From contig WTPW01001116.1 in assembly GCA_009809945.1 (NCBI GenBank), positions 1 through 64,000 on the forward strand: a stretch of DNA of 64,000 bases, written 5' to 3'. The stretch is from Gigaspora margarita (lineage: Eukaryota; Glomeromycota; Glomeromycetes; Diversisporales; Gigasporaceae). A program made the position numbers and the translations under genes. The notes under the pieces are model-generated. The model was not told where the DNA came from. It saw only the letters and a list, made by a program, of their open reading frames with translations, and searched no databases. This document shows, in pieces, positions 1 through 11,455 of this stretch (positions are counted from its first letter, which is position 1; each line of letters opens with the position of its first letter).

Positions 1-210
1 ACTTCCTAAATGCATGCTTTTGAAACCGAACTTTAGCAACATTTATTTAAAGAACAATAAGAAAGTGCATTTATAGAGGTAATGTTTATTGTGCCAGAGG
101 TTGAGTGTGCATTTAAAGGGTGTGTAATTATGAGGGTGCATTTATGGAATTTCACTGTATTTTTTATATTTATTTTAACCAATGATTGATAGAGCTGGGT
201 TATAATAAAT

Positions 211-460
211 GGAGGAATGTATTTGTCGCCCTCCCGTGACACAATTATTTGTCACGGCTTTATTTATAACTCAAAATTTTACTAAGATAATACCTATTGC
301 ACTTCTAACAAAAAATGATCCTCTCGCAATTCTGTATTAACCTTGACCCTAACCCTAACTTAATATTGACCCAAGCCTAACTTAATCCTACTTTACATTA
401 ATATGGCTTTATTGGCCGTGACAAATAAATGTGTCACGGGGGTGACAAATGCATTTTTTC
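211..460. mobile_element. Mutator-type MITE (non-autonomous)
   Basis: About 250 bp with terminal inverted repeats: the left arm (about 216-258) reads ATGTATTTGTCGCCC...GTGACA, and the reverse complement of 414-457 reads ATGCATTTGTCACCC...GTGACA, matching over roughly 40 bp. The element is flanked by an exact 9-bp direct repeat, ATAATAAAT (202-210 and 461-469). A 9-bp target duplication is typical of Mutator-like elements. The interior carries the telomere-like string ACCCTAACCCTAAC near 346. It has no coding capacity. The AT-rich target makes a chance 9-mer match possible but unlikely next to such TIRs. Confidence 0.7.
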
Positions 461-909
461 ATAATAAATAGTTTTAATATATTTTTATGTTTTATTTAGA
501 GAATAAAAGATAACAGATAAAGTATGTTTTATATTTAACTTTATTTATAAACATCAAGATATTGTAAAAAAAAAAAAATAAGAACACACAGATTCGTGTA
601 GAAAAAAAAACAAAAAAAAACAAATTGAAACTAAACGAAACTAAACGAAATGAAACGAACCAAAAAAAAAATCTAAAAAAAAAAAAATAACCATAGTAAA
701 TTATAAATATCAATAATAGATATATTAATATTTGATATACGTAAATTCACATAACAATTCTGCTTAATATATCAGAAATTTCTCAGAATGAATTAATCAA
801 AAAAACTCAAATTTCATAAGCGCAAATAATAATCAAGTAGGAAATTTAAAAGAAAATATAATTTTCTCTATATAATAATTTACATCTTTTTTTTTATATA
901 GCATGTTAA
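461..909. other. Intergenic AT-rich stretch
   Basis: Poly-A and A-rich runs (about 566-690) lie just beyond the 3' end of the minus-strand sulfotransferase-like gene. The open frames here are poly-A translations. No gene is seen. Confidence 0.6.
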
Positions 910-1872
910 TTAAATCCTGAATTGGTATAAATAATCATAATAAGGTTTGCTATCAGTGATAGCATCGTAAACAATTTGTGGATATTCAATTTCAGGATAT
1001 TCATATTTATTGGTAAATTTATTAAAGCCAGTACTGTTTTCCGCATTACTAATTGGAATTAATATATGTTAGAGGTTAAATAAAATTGAAAACTTAAATT
1101 TTAAAATAAAATATATTTACTGGTTCATGAGTTCTGAAATAGTGGTGCAATCTCCTTTAAATCTAAATTCATTAATAGGTTTTGCTTCCCATTTAATCAT
1201 TTCTTCTTTAAATTCCTCTCCAATTAACTCGCAATATTTCTTTAAAGTTCCTTCTGGATCGTTAATTACATCATCAGCATCGACAACAATAGGTTGTTTA
1301 TTTAAATCTTTTAAGAAATCAAATATTTGTTTGGATTGTTTCAATCCTACCAAATTTTTATCAAAACCCGGATTAACACAATGTTCGTCAATTTTTGGAA
1401 TTACGAAATTAGTAGCTTTATATAACGATCTTATTGATTTTTCAGGATTACGGATTAAGAACGTGTGTGTCATCTCTAAAAATTGTGGATTTGATAAAAA
1501 GGAAATTCCTGGTATAGCCTTTAACAAAAATAACGAATGCTCATGCCAAAACACTCGTCTCGGTCTTTTCGATGTTTCATCATAATAAGTTTTCCAAACA
1601 TCGTCGAATATTGATAAAACCTTTGGTGTGAATAGACTAAGATTGGAATGTTTTGAGGGATCTGCAACACCATTTTTAACATCCTTTGAATGTTGAGCGT
1701 CAGTATGCAAAAAGAAATCAAGAAATGGTTCGCTAAAAACATGAAAGTCTTGAGAGCGTTGAAGGAATGGTCGTGAAAATGCATGAGAAATACATCTGGG
1801 ATGGGCTTAAAATAATAACAAAAAAATAAAGTTTTTTTTTAAGATCTAAAAAACATCACTAATAAAAGTCAT
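910..1872 (-). CDS. Sulfotransferase-like P-loop protein, spliced
   Basis: Three-exon model on the minus strand. The main exon (1805 to 1121) opens with HPRCISHAFSRPFLQR, like the 5'-phosphosulfate-binding loop of PAPS-dependent sulfotransferases and related fungal P-loop proteins. It then has TFLIRNPEKSIRS, like the 3'-phosphate-binding motif. A 72-nt intron (1120-1049, GTAAAT...AG) joins in frame to a last exon (1048-910) ending PYYDYLYQFRI-stop, the usual C-terminal style of this family. The first exon is least certain: an ATG at 1872 giving MTFI, with a 54-nt intron (1859-1806), would make a protein of about 278 residues, a normal length. The usual glycine of the P-loop (CGS) is replaced by I-S, so activity is uncertain. 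There are no stops or frameshifts in the model. It is probably cytosolic, since no signal peptide is seen. The acceptor substrate cannot be inferred. Confidence 0.72.
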
Positions 1873-3455
1873 GCACCAAAAATATAATAGATGGAATTGG
1901 TATCTAAACTTTCACAACATGTAACTTAATGAACTTCCATTATTTTAGTGAGAACCGAGTATGAATTCATACTTAATTCAAAATTCGTCAAAACGTGAGA
2001 TGTGTACCAATAATATTTGGTATTTTTTTTTTATCTTTTATTCATATATTTTTTATTATTCTTGATTCTTACACTGAAAAATATTTGTGAATTATTACTT
2101 ACACAATAGAAATATTGGCTTTCGTTCAGACATGTCTACGACTGTATTCTATATAGATTAGCAGTGTTGAAATACAGTAGTAAAGGAGCATCTCTTTTTA
2201 TTCTTTACTTCCAAGAGATTGTTGCACAAGATTTAAAGTTTAATATGCATTACTTCGCAGGAGAATGTTGCACAATTTAAATTAATTCCTTATAATCTTG
2301 GCATTTCATTTAATAATGACTAAAGAAAGGCTTTATCAGGAACGGAATACAAGTACGTAGAGTATAGTTTGCTGGTAAATTAAAGTAGCGTATCTTTTGC
2401 ATCCTATTATCAAAATTATAATTTTTATTAAGATTATGCAGCGTATATCGGGGATTTTAATTATTTGCGCGGGTAATACAAACCAAATAAGGAAATTCAA
2501 CTTTGTATAAACTGAAGTATGTGAGATAAACATTTAGGGTTAGAACCTTAACGTTAGAGATTATGTGATTAGATTGACGCTTACTATATCTGATATGTAA
2601 AATTTCATTTCCGTCATTTTTAATTAATGCATAAAGCTCGACTTAAACATTAGTTTTCGGGTATTTTCGCTTTTTATTTTACACGTGTTCGGATTCTTTA
2701 GCGGCTGATCTGTTTAGTCAAAATTTGCATTCTCCGACTGGCAATTTCCTCTTCAGGAGTATTACACGCTCAAATCAGTGGATGCGCTATATCGGTGCAA
2801 TTTGTATACAGCGGAATTAGCGGCTATAATTGAACCAGGCATTATCGTCATTAGCATAATCGTAATGTGTCTCGATGATCCCTCACACTGCCGACTAGTG
2901 TCACATTTGTGCCCCGGTATTTCGTGGTGTCGATCGAGATGATGATTACTAATCGCAGTGTGATTATAATTTATCCAGATGATAATATTGCATTTAAAGC
3001 AAAGCGATTCATTAATAAAAAGAACAGAAGTATGGCTTTAGTAAACACGATTATTAATATACTAAGTGGTCGTTGCAGTGGTAAGTAACGATACCTGAAC
3101 GATACTCCATTAGAAAATATTAGACAAGCGTGTGTATTTGAAAGGGAAAGTCAGCAAAGATCTCGCATACTGTAAACCACCACGACACTAGACTTAAAGT
3201 TTTAAAGATACGTCAAAATGACAGGATTCCATCAAGGTGGGTGTGACCGTGTGTGAACTTGCTTGTTGCAATTGTGAACTGTTTGTTCGTGTGCAGGATC
3301 CTAATCACGTCCTTGATAATAGAGTAACTGTATACCAGGAAAGGAGTGTACAAAGACATTCGTAGGGTATGGTTAATGTCAACTGAATTAGTGTGCAATT
3401 ATTTTTAATGATTTGAATTCTATATTAAATACGCTATATGAAGTTTTTCATAATC
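1873..3455. other. Gene-free AT-rich region
   Basis: No ORF with recognisable protein features, RNA gene or clear repeat was seen. Short open frames at 2336-2533 and 3213-3398 have no family likeness. The 5' regulatory region of the minus-strand sulfotransferase-like gene should lie just above 1872. Confidence 0.5.
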
Positions 3456-3473
3456 GCTATGTATAGTATTGTT

Positions 3474-3725
3474 AGTCGAAATTGTTTTGAGCTATGTCGA
3501 AATATTTCGACTTTCGACATTTAGCATGTCAAAATTCTAAATTAATGTCGAAATTCTAAATCAATGTCGAAATANTAAATTAATGTCGAAATGCCTAAAT
3601 AGTGTCGAAATGCCTAAATAGTGTCGAAATGTCTAAATAGTGTCGAAATTCTAAATTAATGTCAAAATACTAAATTAATGTCGAAATGTCTAAATAGTGT
3701 CGAAATGTCTAAATAGTGTCGGAAA
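3474..3725. repeat. GTCGAAAT subterminal array of the hAT element
   Basis: About a dozen copies of GTCGAAAT are separated by ATTCTAAATTAAT, GCCTAAATAGT or GTCTAAATAGT, giving a period near 19-20 bp. Its position inside one end of a hAT element suggests transposase-binding sites, as in other hAT families. One unread base lies in the array. Confidence 0.8.
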
Positions 3726-3870
3726 TGACTTCATTATTACGATCAATGGCTTGCCATTTAAAGTAAAATCGTTTTAGCATTCGATTATCAAAAAATGATT
3801 CATAATACTATACCTGTACGATTACATGAATGCGGGAGGGATGGTTCCGTTCAACTTTCTTGATGTCACA

Positions 3871-4129
3871 GAGGAACCGTCGATGTTACACAACTGATTT
3901 TACACACGGTGTGAAACACATAAAAAAATTATTTTACAATACTTGATCAGTCCGCTAGTCATGTTATGATTATAATCCAACATCAGTTTTATTATAATAA
4001 AAAATGGTGTTGGATTATAATCATAACATGTACTAGCGGACTGATCATATATGATCAATATTGTAAAATAATTTTTTTATGTGTTTTACACCATGTGTAA
4101 AATCAGTTGTATAACATCGACGGTTCCTC
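3871..4129. repeat. Long foldback nested in the hAT element
   Basis: Near-perfect inverted arms of about 115 bp each run from GAGGAACCGTCGATG (3871) to CATCGACGGTTCCTC (ending 4129), with a short spacer near 3990-4005. No clear flanking target duplication was found, so it may be a MITE or an internal part of the hAT element. Confidence 0.75.
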
Positions 4130-4424
4130 CTGTAGTCGCTACGTTGATTTTTGAAAATCCTTTTTGGTTGGAATAATGATTTTCATTTATTCATTTTTAG
4201 AAAGTGTTAAATACTTTCATTACATTATTATGATAATACTTTTACATAGGTTTATATTGACCTCCAGTTGGCATCAACTGCAATAATTAAAACTTTCAAA
4301 AACGATCTGTAGTGTCATACTTAGTGCTGTAATTATATCAAGTTCCTGGTTTGGCACGACTATGTCGCGCAGCTACCCTAATTCGGATACACCCAAGCAT
4401 TTAAATAGTTATAATATATATAGA

Positions 4425-4575
4425 TCAAGCATTTAGACATTTAGTCATATAATATTTATTTCATCAAGCATTTAGACATTTAGTCATATAATTTTTATTT
4501 CATCGAGCATTTAGGCATTTAGTCATATAATATTTATTTCGTCAAGTATTTAGACATTTAGTCAAATTTAGAATT
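4425..4575. repeat. 41-bp tandem repeat, right subterminal region
   Basis: Nearly four units of GCATTTAGACATTTAGTC plus an ATAAT-rich spacer. Units differ by single bases. It lies inside the right end of the 3464-4676 element, followed by more TTTCGAC motifs in inverse orientation. Confidence 0.75.
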
Positions 4576-4686
4576 TCGACATTTCGACAAAAAATAATGT
4601 GATGTCGAAATATATTTAGACACTTAAGTGTCTAAATATTTGACTAAATGATATATTTCGACTAACAACAACACTAGCTATGTATA

Positions 4687-5820
4687 AGTTTAAAAGGTGC
4701 AAATCATACCTTGTTTTTACCTGTTATTCATGATTCTACTGATTTTATTTATTTTATCAATTAAAGTATTTTCGCATATTTATAATAAGCATAATTTTTT
4801 TACTTAGAGTGATATTTTTGTAAAATCCTTCTGCTAATGCTTTTGCAACCTTTAATCCAAGTTTTATATTAAATTTAAATTGTGTTGCTGCAAATTGTAT
4901 TTACTAATCTTTTTCTATTTTTTTAATCTAAGATCTATAATAAGATCCGTAGAAATCTATATTGTAGCATTTTTCCAAAGTACATTTAGTCCGTAGAAAA
5001 TTTATCCAGTAATACTTTTCCTCATTAGGGTCAAATTTATTTAAACTACTTTATCCTAAATAAAATTCAAACAAGTTGTTATACAGTACTATCTGCATTA
5101 TACACCCACTAATGTTTCCTATATTCAACGTATGCGAGCATTTTATAGATTATCAAGTTTGAAATCTTGGGACATTTCATTTATCTGCCTAGAAGTTAGC
5201 ATCTGCAACTCTAGCATTTGACATTGCACTGAATGAAATTGGTTCTTGAAATTATATTATCATGCATGCATTAGTTAGTAATTTTGATAATTGTTAAAAA
5301 TAGTGCGTATATAGATTATTTTCATATGTAATTTTTATTTTTAATATTTTAAAAATATTTATTAAGTTAACAGTAATCTAATATAGTGAATTGACTAAAA
5401 ATTCCCAGTATCTAATACAAAATACTAACAAAAATTTAGAAAGACCAGGTATATTATTTAGCAACAGGTCTATGTTATAAGGAAAAAAAATTTTAAATAT
5501 ACACATACTCTATATTTATAATAAATTAAAAGATACCATGTTTTGAACTTGATTTTGAACCAAGATTTTGTTGCAGAATACTAAAAAAGAGGAATATTCT
5601 TTTTAGTGCACTATATAGTAAACAAAAAACTATATGTTCGCATATGTTAGTAAATTTTGCAACTATCAACTTTAATATATAACAAACAAATTAATTTAAG
5701 GATCTTCATTGGCGGACTTTAAATACTACGCAAAGCATTCGCATTACATTACATTTTGTATTTATTGGGACTATGCCAGCAATTAATTTAGGCCGGAGGT
5801 GATTTTTATTGAAATAGCAG
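4687..5820. other. Gene-free AT-rich region
   Basis: No protein-like frame, RNA gene or internal repeat could be recognised. Confidence 0.5.
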
Positions 5821-6830
5821 AAATGTGCTAAAGAAGCAAGCAACTGACCGAGTTGGCCAGAACGGCAAAGACATCCCGAAAAAAAGCAATTGTAATTGCG
5901 CTAGGAGTCACCATGGAATTATCGTATCCAGTGGGTTTCCCCGCTCACAGAAGCAAGCCGGCTGTGAGTGAAGAATGCAAGCGAGGAAATGATAGAATCA
6001 CGTGTCTTCCAAAGTTAATGATTCTATCATTTGTTTTTTTTTTTTTTTTTTTGATCTGGTTGCTTATGCAAGATAAAGTTTATATGAAACAATATAATTG
6101 AGTACGAATGTGTAGTGTTGGTGACAAAGCCGTCAGTACTCGTCACCGCAACTTTGTTGTCATGGAACCTGAAAACCTGACCAAGACCTGAACCGACCTA
6201 ATGGAAGACCACGAATCGCAAGCCCCAGAAGAATAGGCCCAAGGCTGTGGAAAAAATATCCAAAGCCATGCCAAATCTTACCGCCTCTACTCATCAAGTA
6301 TATCGTGAGGTGTTGTGCTTTTTGTTTCATTTTTTTTTTTTTTATTTTCTTGTGGTTGGTGGTTGTTTGACCCGTGGCGTCGACCTGGACCTCTGCCTTC
6401 AACAATAGTAATACGTGGATGTACCAGCCTATATGGAATGTGACTCTCCTTTGTCTTATCTGATTCTATATGCATCTGTTCATTATTTCGTACCTGTTGC
6501 CGTGCCCATGCAGAGATTTGTGTAATTACTTATATGGTTCGATTTTTTATATGAAGTTTCTGTGCAATTAATGTGCCAAACACAGAAGTTGGAGGCACTG
6601 CCATGTTCAAAAGTGTACTATTGTGTAAACTTCTGTACATTGGCATATTACTTTCATGTTCATGAGTGTGTTCTTGTGTAAGCTGCTGCTTTTTTTTTTT
6701 TTTTTTTTTATATCAGATTGCTCTTCATGTCCATTCTTTCTAGCCCCATTATTGGTGGATACTTCGATTCTGAAAGCCAGATCGCTTAACTAGCCTAACT
6801 ATTGTTATGGTCTTGGTTGAAAATAAGGTC
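5821..6830. other. Locally GC-richer segment with poly-T tracts
   Basis: The stretch is visibly richer in G and C than its surroundings (for example 5850-6000 and 6120-6290), with T-runs of 14-21 bases near 6032, 6330 and 6690. It could be decayed coding or retroposed sequence, but no frame on either strand matched a family I know. The frame at 5853 starts at TTG, not ATG. Confidence 0.35.
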
Positions 6831-7179
6831 ACAAGGATCGATCGATCGATATGTGATTAAATAAGAGTTACGATCGAATGATCAATCAAGTGATGTGATA
6901 ATTGTAGTTAAAAGTTTCAGTATAAAAGCGAAGCGAAAATAATAAAAGATCAATTGTTTTCTCTTTCTTAAATAAATAATAAAGACATTGAATAGATATA
7001 AGATAAATAAAATAAACTTTCCTTAATATCGTGCTTGTTATTGTCATTGCATCATTGAGCAAAGCAAATAGTGCTCACTGGTTATTTGTGGCGCAACTTA
7101 CGAATTAATTGTTAGAGTCTTGATTGGCTAGTTGGGCTAGTCGATTAATCTTTTTTTTTTTTTTTTTTTTAGCACTACT

Positions 7180-8879
7180 TGGTCTAATGCCCATGTGTTA
7201 TTTGGTTTGATCTCTGATGATTTATTTGAATCTACAAGTGATTTTTCCATATATATTTATCCTGTGTTAGATTGCTCCACAAATTTCTACTGCTCATTCC
7301 TCATTTGTTTTTATCACTAGTAATTTTTTTTTTTATTTTTTATTTTTTTTAATCTGTCAAGTGATTCTTTTTATTTGTTCATCGTGTGGTAAGTCTCTTG
7401 TATTGACTTAGCATCTATCAATGTTTGACCCAATTTGTAAATCTTTAGTTGATCTTTCACATTTATTCGTTATATAATAAGCCACGCCGCATCAGCTTAA
7501 TGCCCTGCATTATTTACTTTGATTTCTAATGGTTTCTTTAATTGTGCGATGACTCTTCATGTTATTCGTCTTGTGATAAGTTGCTCCATGACTTTCCAAC
7601 TTCAGTACAATGTTGGCTTGATTCTATTTACCTATTTAATTCTGCAGGTAGTCCTTTATATCTATTCGTTATGCGATAAGCTCCACCATTGTCTTTTTTT
7701 TTTTGTCTGTGTTCTATTTATGGTGATTCATTCAAATCTGCAAATGATTTTCATATTTACTCGTCAAGTACAATTATGCCATTTTTTCTCGCTCGGATCT
7801 TTTATTAAACATGCATAATGAAGATATATATAGAAGTAGTGCTCCACCTCTTTACTTTCTCTTTTATTGTGACATACTTGTGCTTTATCAATTTTCTACA
7901 TGTTTACGTGTTATTTATTAATTTGTCAAGTTTTACATGTTTACGTGCCATCTACGTCACCGGTGTTGCTCACGTGACGAAGTATAAAAATGAGGATCGA
8001 AAGAGTACAGCATCTACTTTTTTCTTTTCTTCTCTTCCCTTTTTTTTTTTCAAGCCAACCCTGTTGAGTGGTGTTTATAGCTTACTATGGCAGAATGCTA
8101 GATGCACCGACTGCATCACTATGATGTCAATCATATGAATATTCTTTTTTTATATGCATTTCTATAATCTCAATCACATACAATCGGATGCTTATCAATT
8201 GTCTTCCATATAAGGCTTAACTTACATCAGCCACAAAGGGTGATCCTCGCGATAATAATCCTAGCGTGACTTCATCGTCGCATAGGGCTAGGCAATTTAT
8301 TGTAAACGTGATATTATACTAATTTTCTTAAATTTGTAGGTTACTCATTATTTATTTGTCATGCGATCGGTTGCATCACATTGATCTAATGCCTATGCAT
8401 ACTTTAACTTGACTCTAATAACTCATTTAAATCTGCTCATCTTTAATTGTTCACCATATGGTAATTTGGTTCACGAGTTCCCCAATGTTTACATATTATT
8501 AGGTCTGATTTATTGGTCCTCCCTTTTACCTATCATATGATAAGCTCCACGACAACTTACTGCAATGCGGTATTAGGTTTATTTTGTTGACTTATTCTAA
8601 TCTGTGGGTGATTTTTTTTTCTTATATAAGTTATTCCACTGCAAATGCATCATTAGGTGTTATTTCTAATGATTTCTTCGAATCTGTGATTTATTGCGCC
8701 TATTAAAGCAATGAGCTTATTTAGTGCCAGTGCATTTTTTTGATTTAATTCTAATGCTTTATTTAAATCCGCGCAAAATTCATCACATCTGCTCGTCATA
8801 TAATAAGTTTTACCATGGCAACTTAATACCCTGCATTATTTGGTGATTTCTGATGATTGCTCAAATTTGTAAGTGTTTA

Positions 8880-8932
<53 letters not shown>

Positions 8933-9190
8933 TATTTCATGCGATATGTTGTACTGTGTTGACCAATGCCCATGTATTATCTAATTTGATTTTAGTTATT
9001 CATTTAAATCTGCATGTGATTCTTCGTTATTATTTTTTTTAAGATTGGTTGCCCATGCTGATTCAATGCCCGACTTCCTATAACGTACCCAACATCATTT
9101 ACAATTCCGCTCCTTATTTTTTTTTTTTTTTTAAATTTAAGTTTGCATGTGGTCTTTCAAATTTACCATCCTGCATTTTGTTGTTTCAAG
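7180..9190. repeat. Very degenerate tandem array, unit about 100-135 bp
   Basis: A module recurs around a dozen times: AATCTG-CAAGTGATTCTT, then TATTCGTCATGCGATAAGTT, then GCTCCACGACTTACTTAA, then TGCCCTGCATTATTTGG, then TTTGATTTCTAATGATTTA. Good copies start near 7229, 7351, 7637, 7736, 8428, 8767, 8874 and 9009. For example, 7470-7530 and 8800-8860 align almost throughout. Poly-T runs and a trinucleotide microsatellite interrupt it. Open frames inside are by-products of T-rich sequence. Confidence 0.7.
8879..8935. repeat. (ATT)n and (AT)n microsatellite
   Basis: About a dozen ATT units are followed directly by an AT run, inside the degenerate array. Confidence 0.95.
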
Positions 9191-9263
9191 TTGATTTTTG
9201 TCCCTGCGTTCTTGGGATTGATTTAAGTTTGTATTCGAATTTTATTTTATTTTATTTTTTTTG

Positions 9264-9850
9264 CTAAGATTCAATGAAATTTGTGTAGTATTTCGCAAGT
9301 ATTACTGCTATTGCTTTTTCTTCCAAAATGGGCCCAGTACGTTTGGATTGTTCTTCAGGACCATGCAGGCTATTCTCGAGAAATTCATTAAAAAGTTCTA
9401 ATGCTTTGAGAAATTTGCCTTGCTCACAAGAAGATTCCTGTGCTTCATTTCTCAGATTCTCAAGGATACTGCTGTCTTCACTGATTTGAATTAGTATATC
9501 CATATTATATAATGCATAGACGATATAAACTAGTGTGTGTTATATTGTTTTAAAAACTTGAGGAAATTCCGTTATGTTTCAATAGGACTTCAGTTGTTCT
9601 TCTTTGTTCCCTTCATAAAAATGGTTGTAGAGCTTTACCATCTTTAATTTGAAGTTTGGGATGATGTCTCCGCTTGAAATGTCCTAGGGAATTATACCAC
9701 GGCTGTAGATATCTGACCTGTTGTCGCACTTATATTGATTATAAGAAACTGAGGTCCGAATTCCACACGTTGTTGAAATCTTAAATGCTTCATTTGTTGT
9801 CTTATTAGACAAACTCCATAGTCTTTGGCATGCTTTCACGCAAATTTTCT
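9264..9850 (-). pseudogene. TKL-type kinase C-terminal remnant
   Basis: Read on the minus strand, about 9800 to 9640 encodes LSNKTTNEAFK, then YKCDNRSDIYSRGIIP, which matches the subdomain VIII-IX part of the kinase at 30.9 kb (YKCDKKSDVYSFGIILWE). A TAG replaces the expected tryptophan after IIP, and the frame is lost afterwards. From 9503 to 9264 an open frame encodes a helical tail (LENLRNEAQESS, KFLKALELFNEFLENS, HGPEEQSK). It aligns with the linker after the kinase at 32.2 kb (LEKLRN, KFLEAIELF, KDGPED). So this is an older, truncated relative of the kinase-LRR locus, lacking the N-lobe and catalytic loop. It cannot make a functional kinase. Confidence 0.7.
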
Positions 9851-10699
9851 GTTCAAACACTTGCGGACGTTGATTTTGACGTACCTAACTTTTATACATA
9901 CTATTGTAGCGCCTTATTTGTCTTTGATCTTCTTTGCGCCATTTTCTGATTTTCACATGCTTTTGGCCTTACCTGTAATGGTTTACGGAAATAACAGGTC
10001 ATCAAAAACAAGATTTGCAAATACGCATCTGAACTATATATTAAGAAAATTAACTAATTAAACTTGATTCTAACAATTTTACTTATTATTGCTATATAAA
10101 TCTTAAAGCATCTTTAAATTGTGCTGCAAAGTGTTAAAAAATGATGCTTTGATGCTAATTCAAAAATAATAAGAAGCTAAAGAGAACTCTGCAACAAGAT
10201 CGAGGTGTTATTTAACGTGATGCAAAAGGAATATAGTCAACACCATTATTGATAAAAAAAATATTAAAAAAATTGGCTCAAGGTTCATTCAATATATGGT
10301 ACTCAGAAGATGAGGTTTGTGCATATCTCTTGCTTAGTAATATTCATCTAAAGAAATACTAATCAAGCTATTGATTGTTAAAATAAAAATAAAAGCAAAA
10401 AGCTTCAGTTGTATATAAATATGTACCACTTTGAGGACGAATGATATATTTGAAAAAAAAAACATAAATTTAAATATATGTAAATTCTGATAATTCTCAT
10501 GTTTAGTAAAAGTCATATGTAAGTATCTCAATAAATAATAGAGGTATAAACTAAATGCGCTGCTTAGTAAAATGTTAAAATACTTGCGCGAATAACCTTT
10601 ATAGCAAAATATATGAAAACTAAAAGTTTAAAAAGTACTTTATTCGATTATTTAATAGTCTTTCAATATAAGAAATCACTGCGTCCTATTAGTGATCAA
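9851..10699. other. Gene-free AT-rich region
   Basis: I see no supported gene. The N-terminal half of the kinase remnant would be expected here but could not be recognised. Confidence 0.5.
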
Positions 10700-11172
10700 T
10701 AAATATATATATTATTTAAATTTGAATGTTATGTTCGTACAGGATCTAAAATGATCATTTTGTGTAACTGATCACATGTAACCCTACATTTTTTCGGGGG
10801 AATGCTAGGCAGGGACAGTGAAAAATATATATCGATTTGGTCAAAAATATCGATTTACCAAGATTGGCCAATCAAAATGCACGATTTGGTGTAACAAAAT
10901 GTAACGTGATCAATAATGTAACTTTCCGGCAAACAGTTTGTTGATTGTCTACTTTTCCGAACCTTACCGACAGTTCAGGTTAGCCAAATTTGTGTTGTGC
11001 GGCCCAAATTATACCTTAATTTTGCCCAAAGTGGTATTGTTACACCGCATTAAAAATTGTAAAAGTATCGATTTCCCTATGATTTGACCTAAAAATATCA
11101 ATTTACATATAATCAATAGAAATCGATATTTTTCACTGTCCCTGATGCTAGGGTAGTCCCTCCCTTATGTGG
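10700..11172. repeat. Dispersed repeat copy 1, split by a hAT MITE
   Basis: The segments ATGTTATGTTCGTAC, GATCATTTTGTGTAACTGATC, TGTAACCCTACATTTTTTC and AATGCTAGGGTAGTCC recur in the same order at 14745-14985. In this copy a hAT MITE separates ...GCTAGG from GGTAGTCC. Compared with copy 2, about 107 bp between CGTAC and GATCTAA is absent. Confidence 0.75.
10810..11144. mobile_element. hAT-type MITE, 335 bp
   Basis: TIRs begin CAGGGACAGTGAAAAATAT at both ends (inverted), matching YARNG. The exact 8-bp target duplication is ATGCTAGG (10802-10809 and 11145-11152). No coding sequence. The ends resemble the MITE at 38798-39172 (CAGGGACACGGAAAAAT). Confidence 0.9.
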
Positions 11173-11455
11173 TAATTGATCATCATAACCACAGAATCGA
11201 TACTACGCCGCTTCAATTTCAAACCATGTGTTACTGATATACATTTCTGCGGCTCACAATATTTAAAAAAAATAAAATTATTATTAGTCAAGGTTAAGGT
11301 TCGAACTAGTATTAAGGTTAGGGTTAAAGTGCACATATACAGTTTACATAATGAAGTTTCAATATTTTAAATTTTTAATTTTTTTTTCGTTTTTGTTACA
11401 CAAGATCCTATGACCTAATTGGTCGATCTGTGATATTTATTATTAGTAATAAAAT

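Larger units (their letters stand above)
3464..4676. mobile_element. Non-autonomous hAT element (1.2 kb)
   Basis: The ends are inverted: the left begins TAGTATTGTTAGTCGAAAT, and the reverse complement of the right end begins TAGTGTTG followed by TTGTTAGTCGAAAT (one 3-nt indel). Both fit the hAT terminal pattern YARNG. The element is flanked by an exact 8-bp direct repeat, GCTATGTA (3456-3463 and 4677-4684), the hAT target size. No transposase is encoded. Both subterminal regions are packed with short motif arrays, and a separate foldback sits in the middle. Confidence 0.85.

Noticed and set aside
3474-3725. Regular short repeats resembling a CRISPR array
   Set aside because: Spacers are themselves repeated, no cas genes occur, the DNA is eukaryotic, and the array lies inside hAT ends with an 8-bp duplication.
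5853-6101. Frame beginning ARTAKTSRKK, superficially like the histone H3 N-terminus
   Set aside because: It starts at TTG, the likeness ends after about ten residues, and it runs into a poly-T tract; no histone fold sequence follows.
7519-8138. Hydrophobic plus-strand frames of about 100 codons
   Set aside because: Phe/Leu-rich translations of the T-rich degenerate tandem array, with no membrane-protein family likeness.
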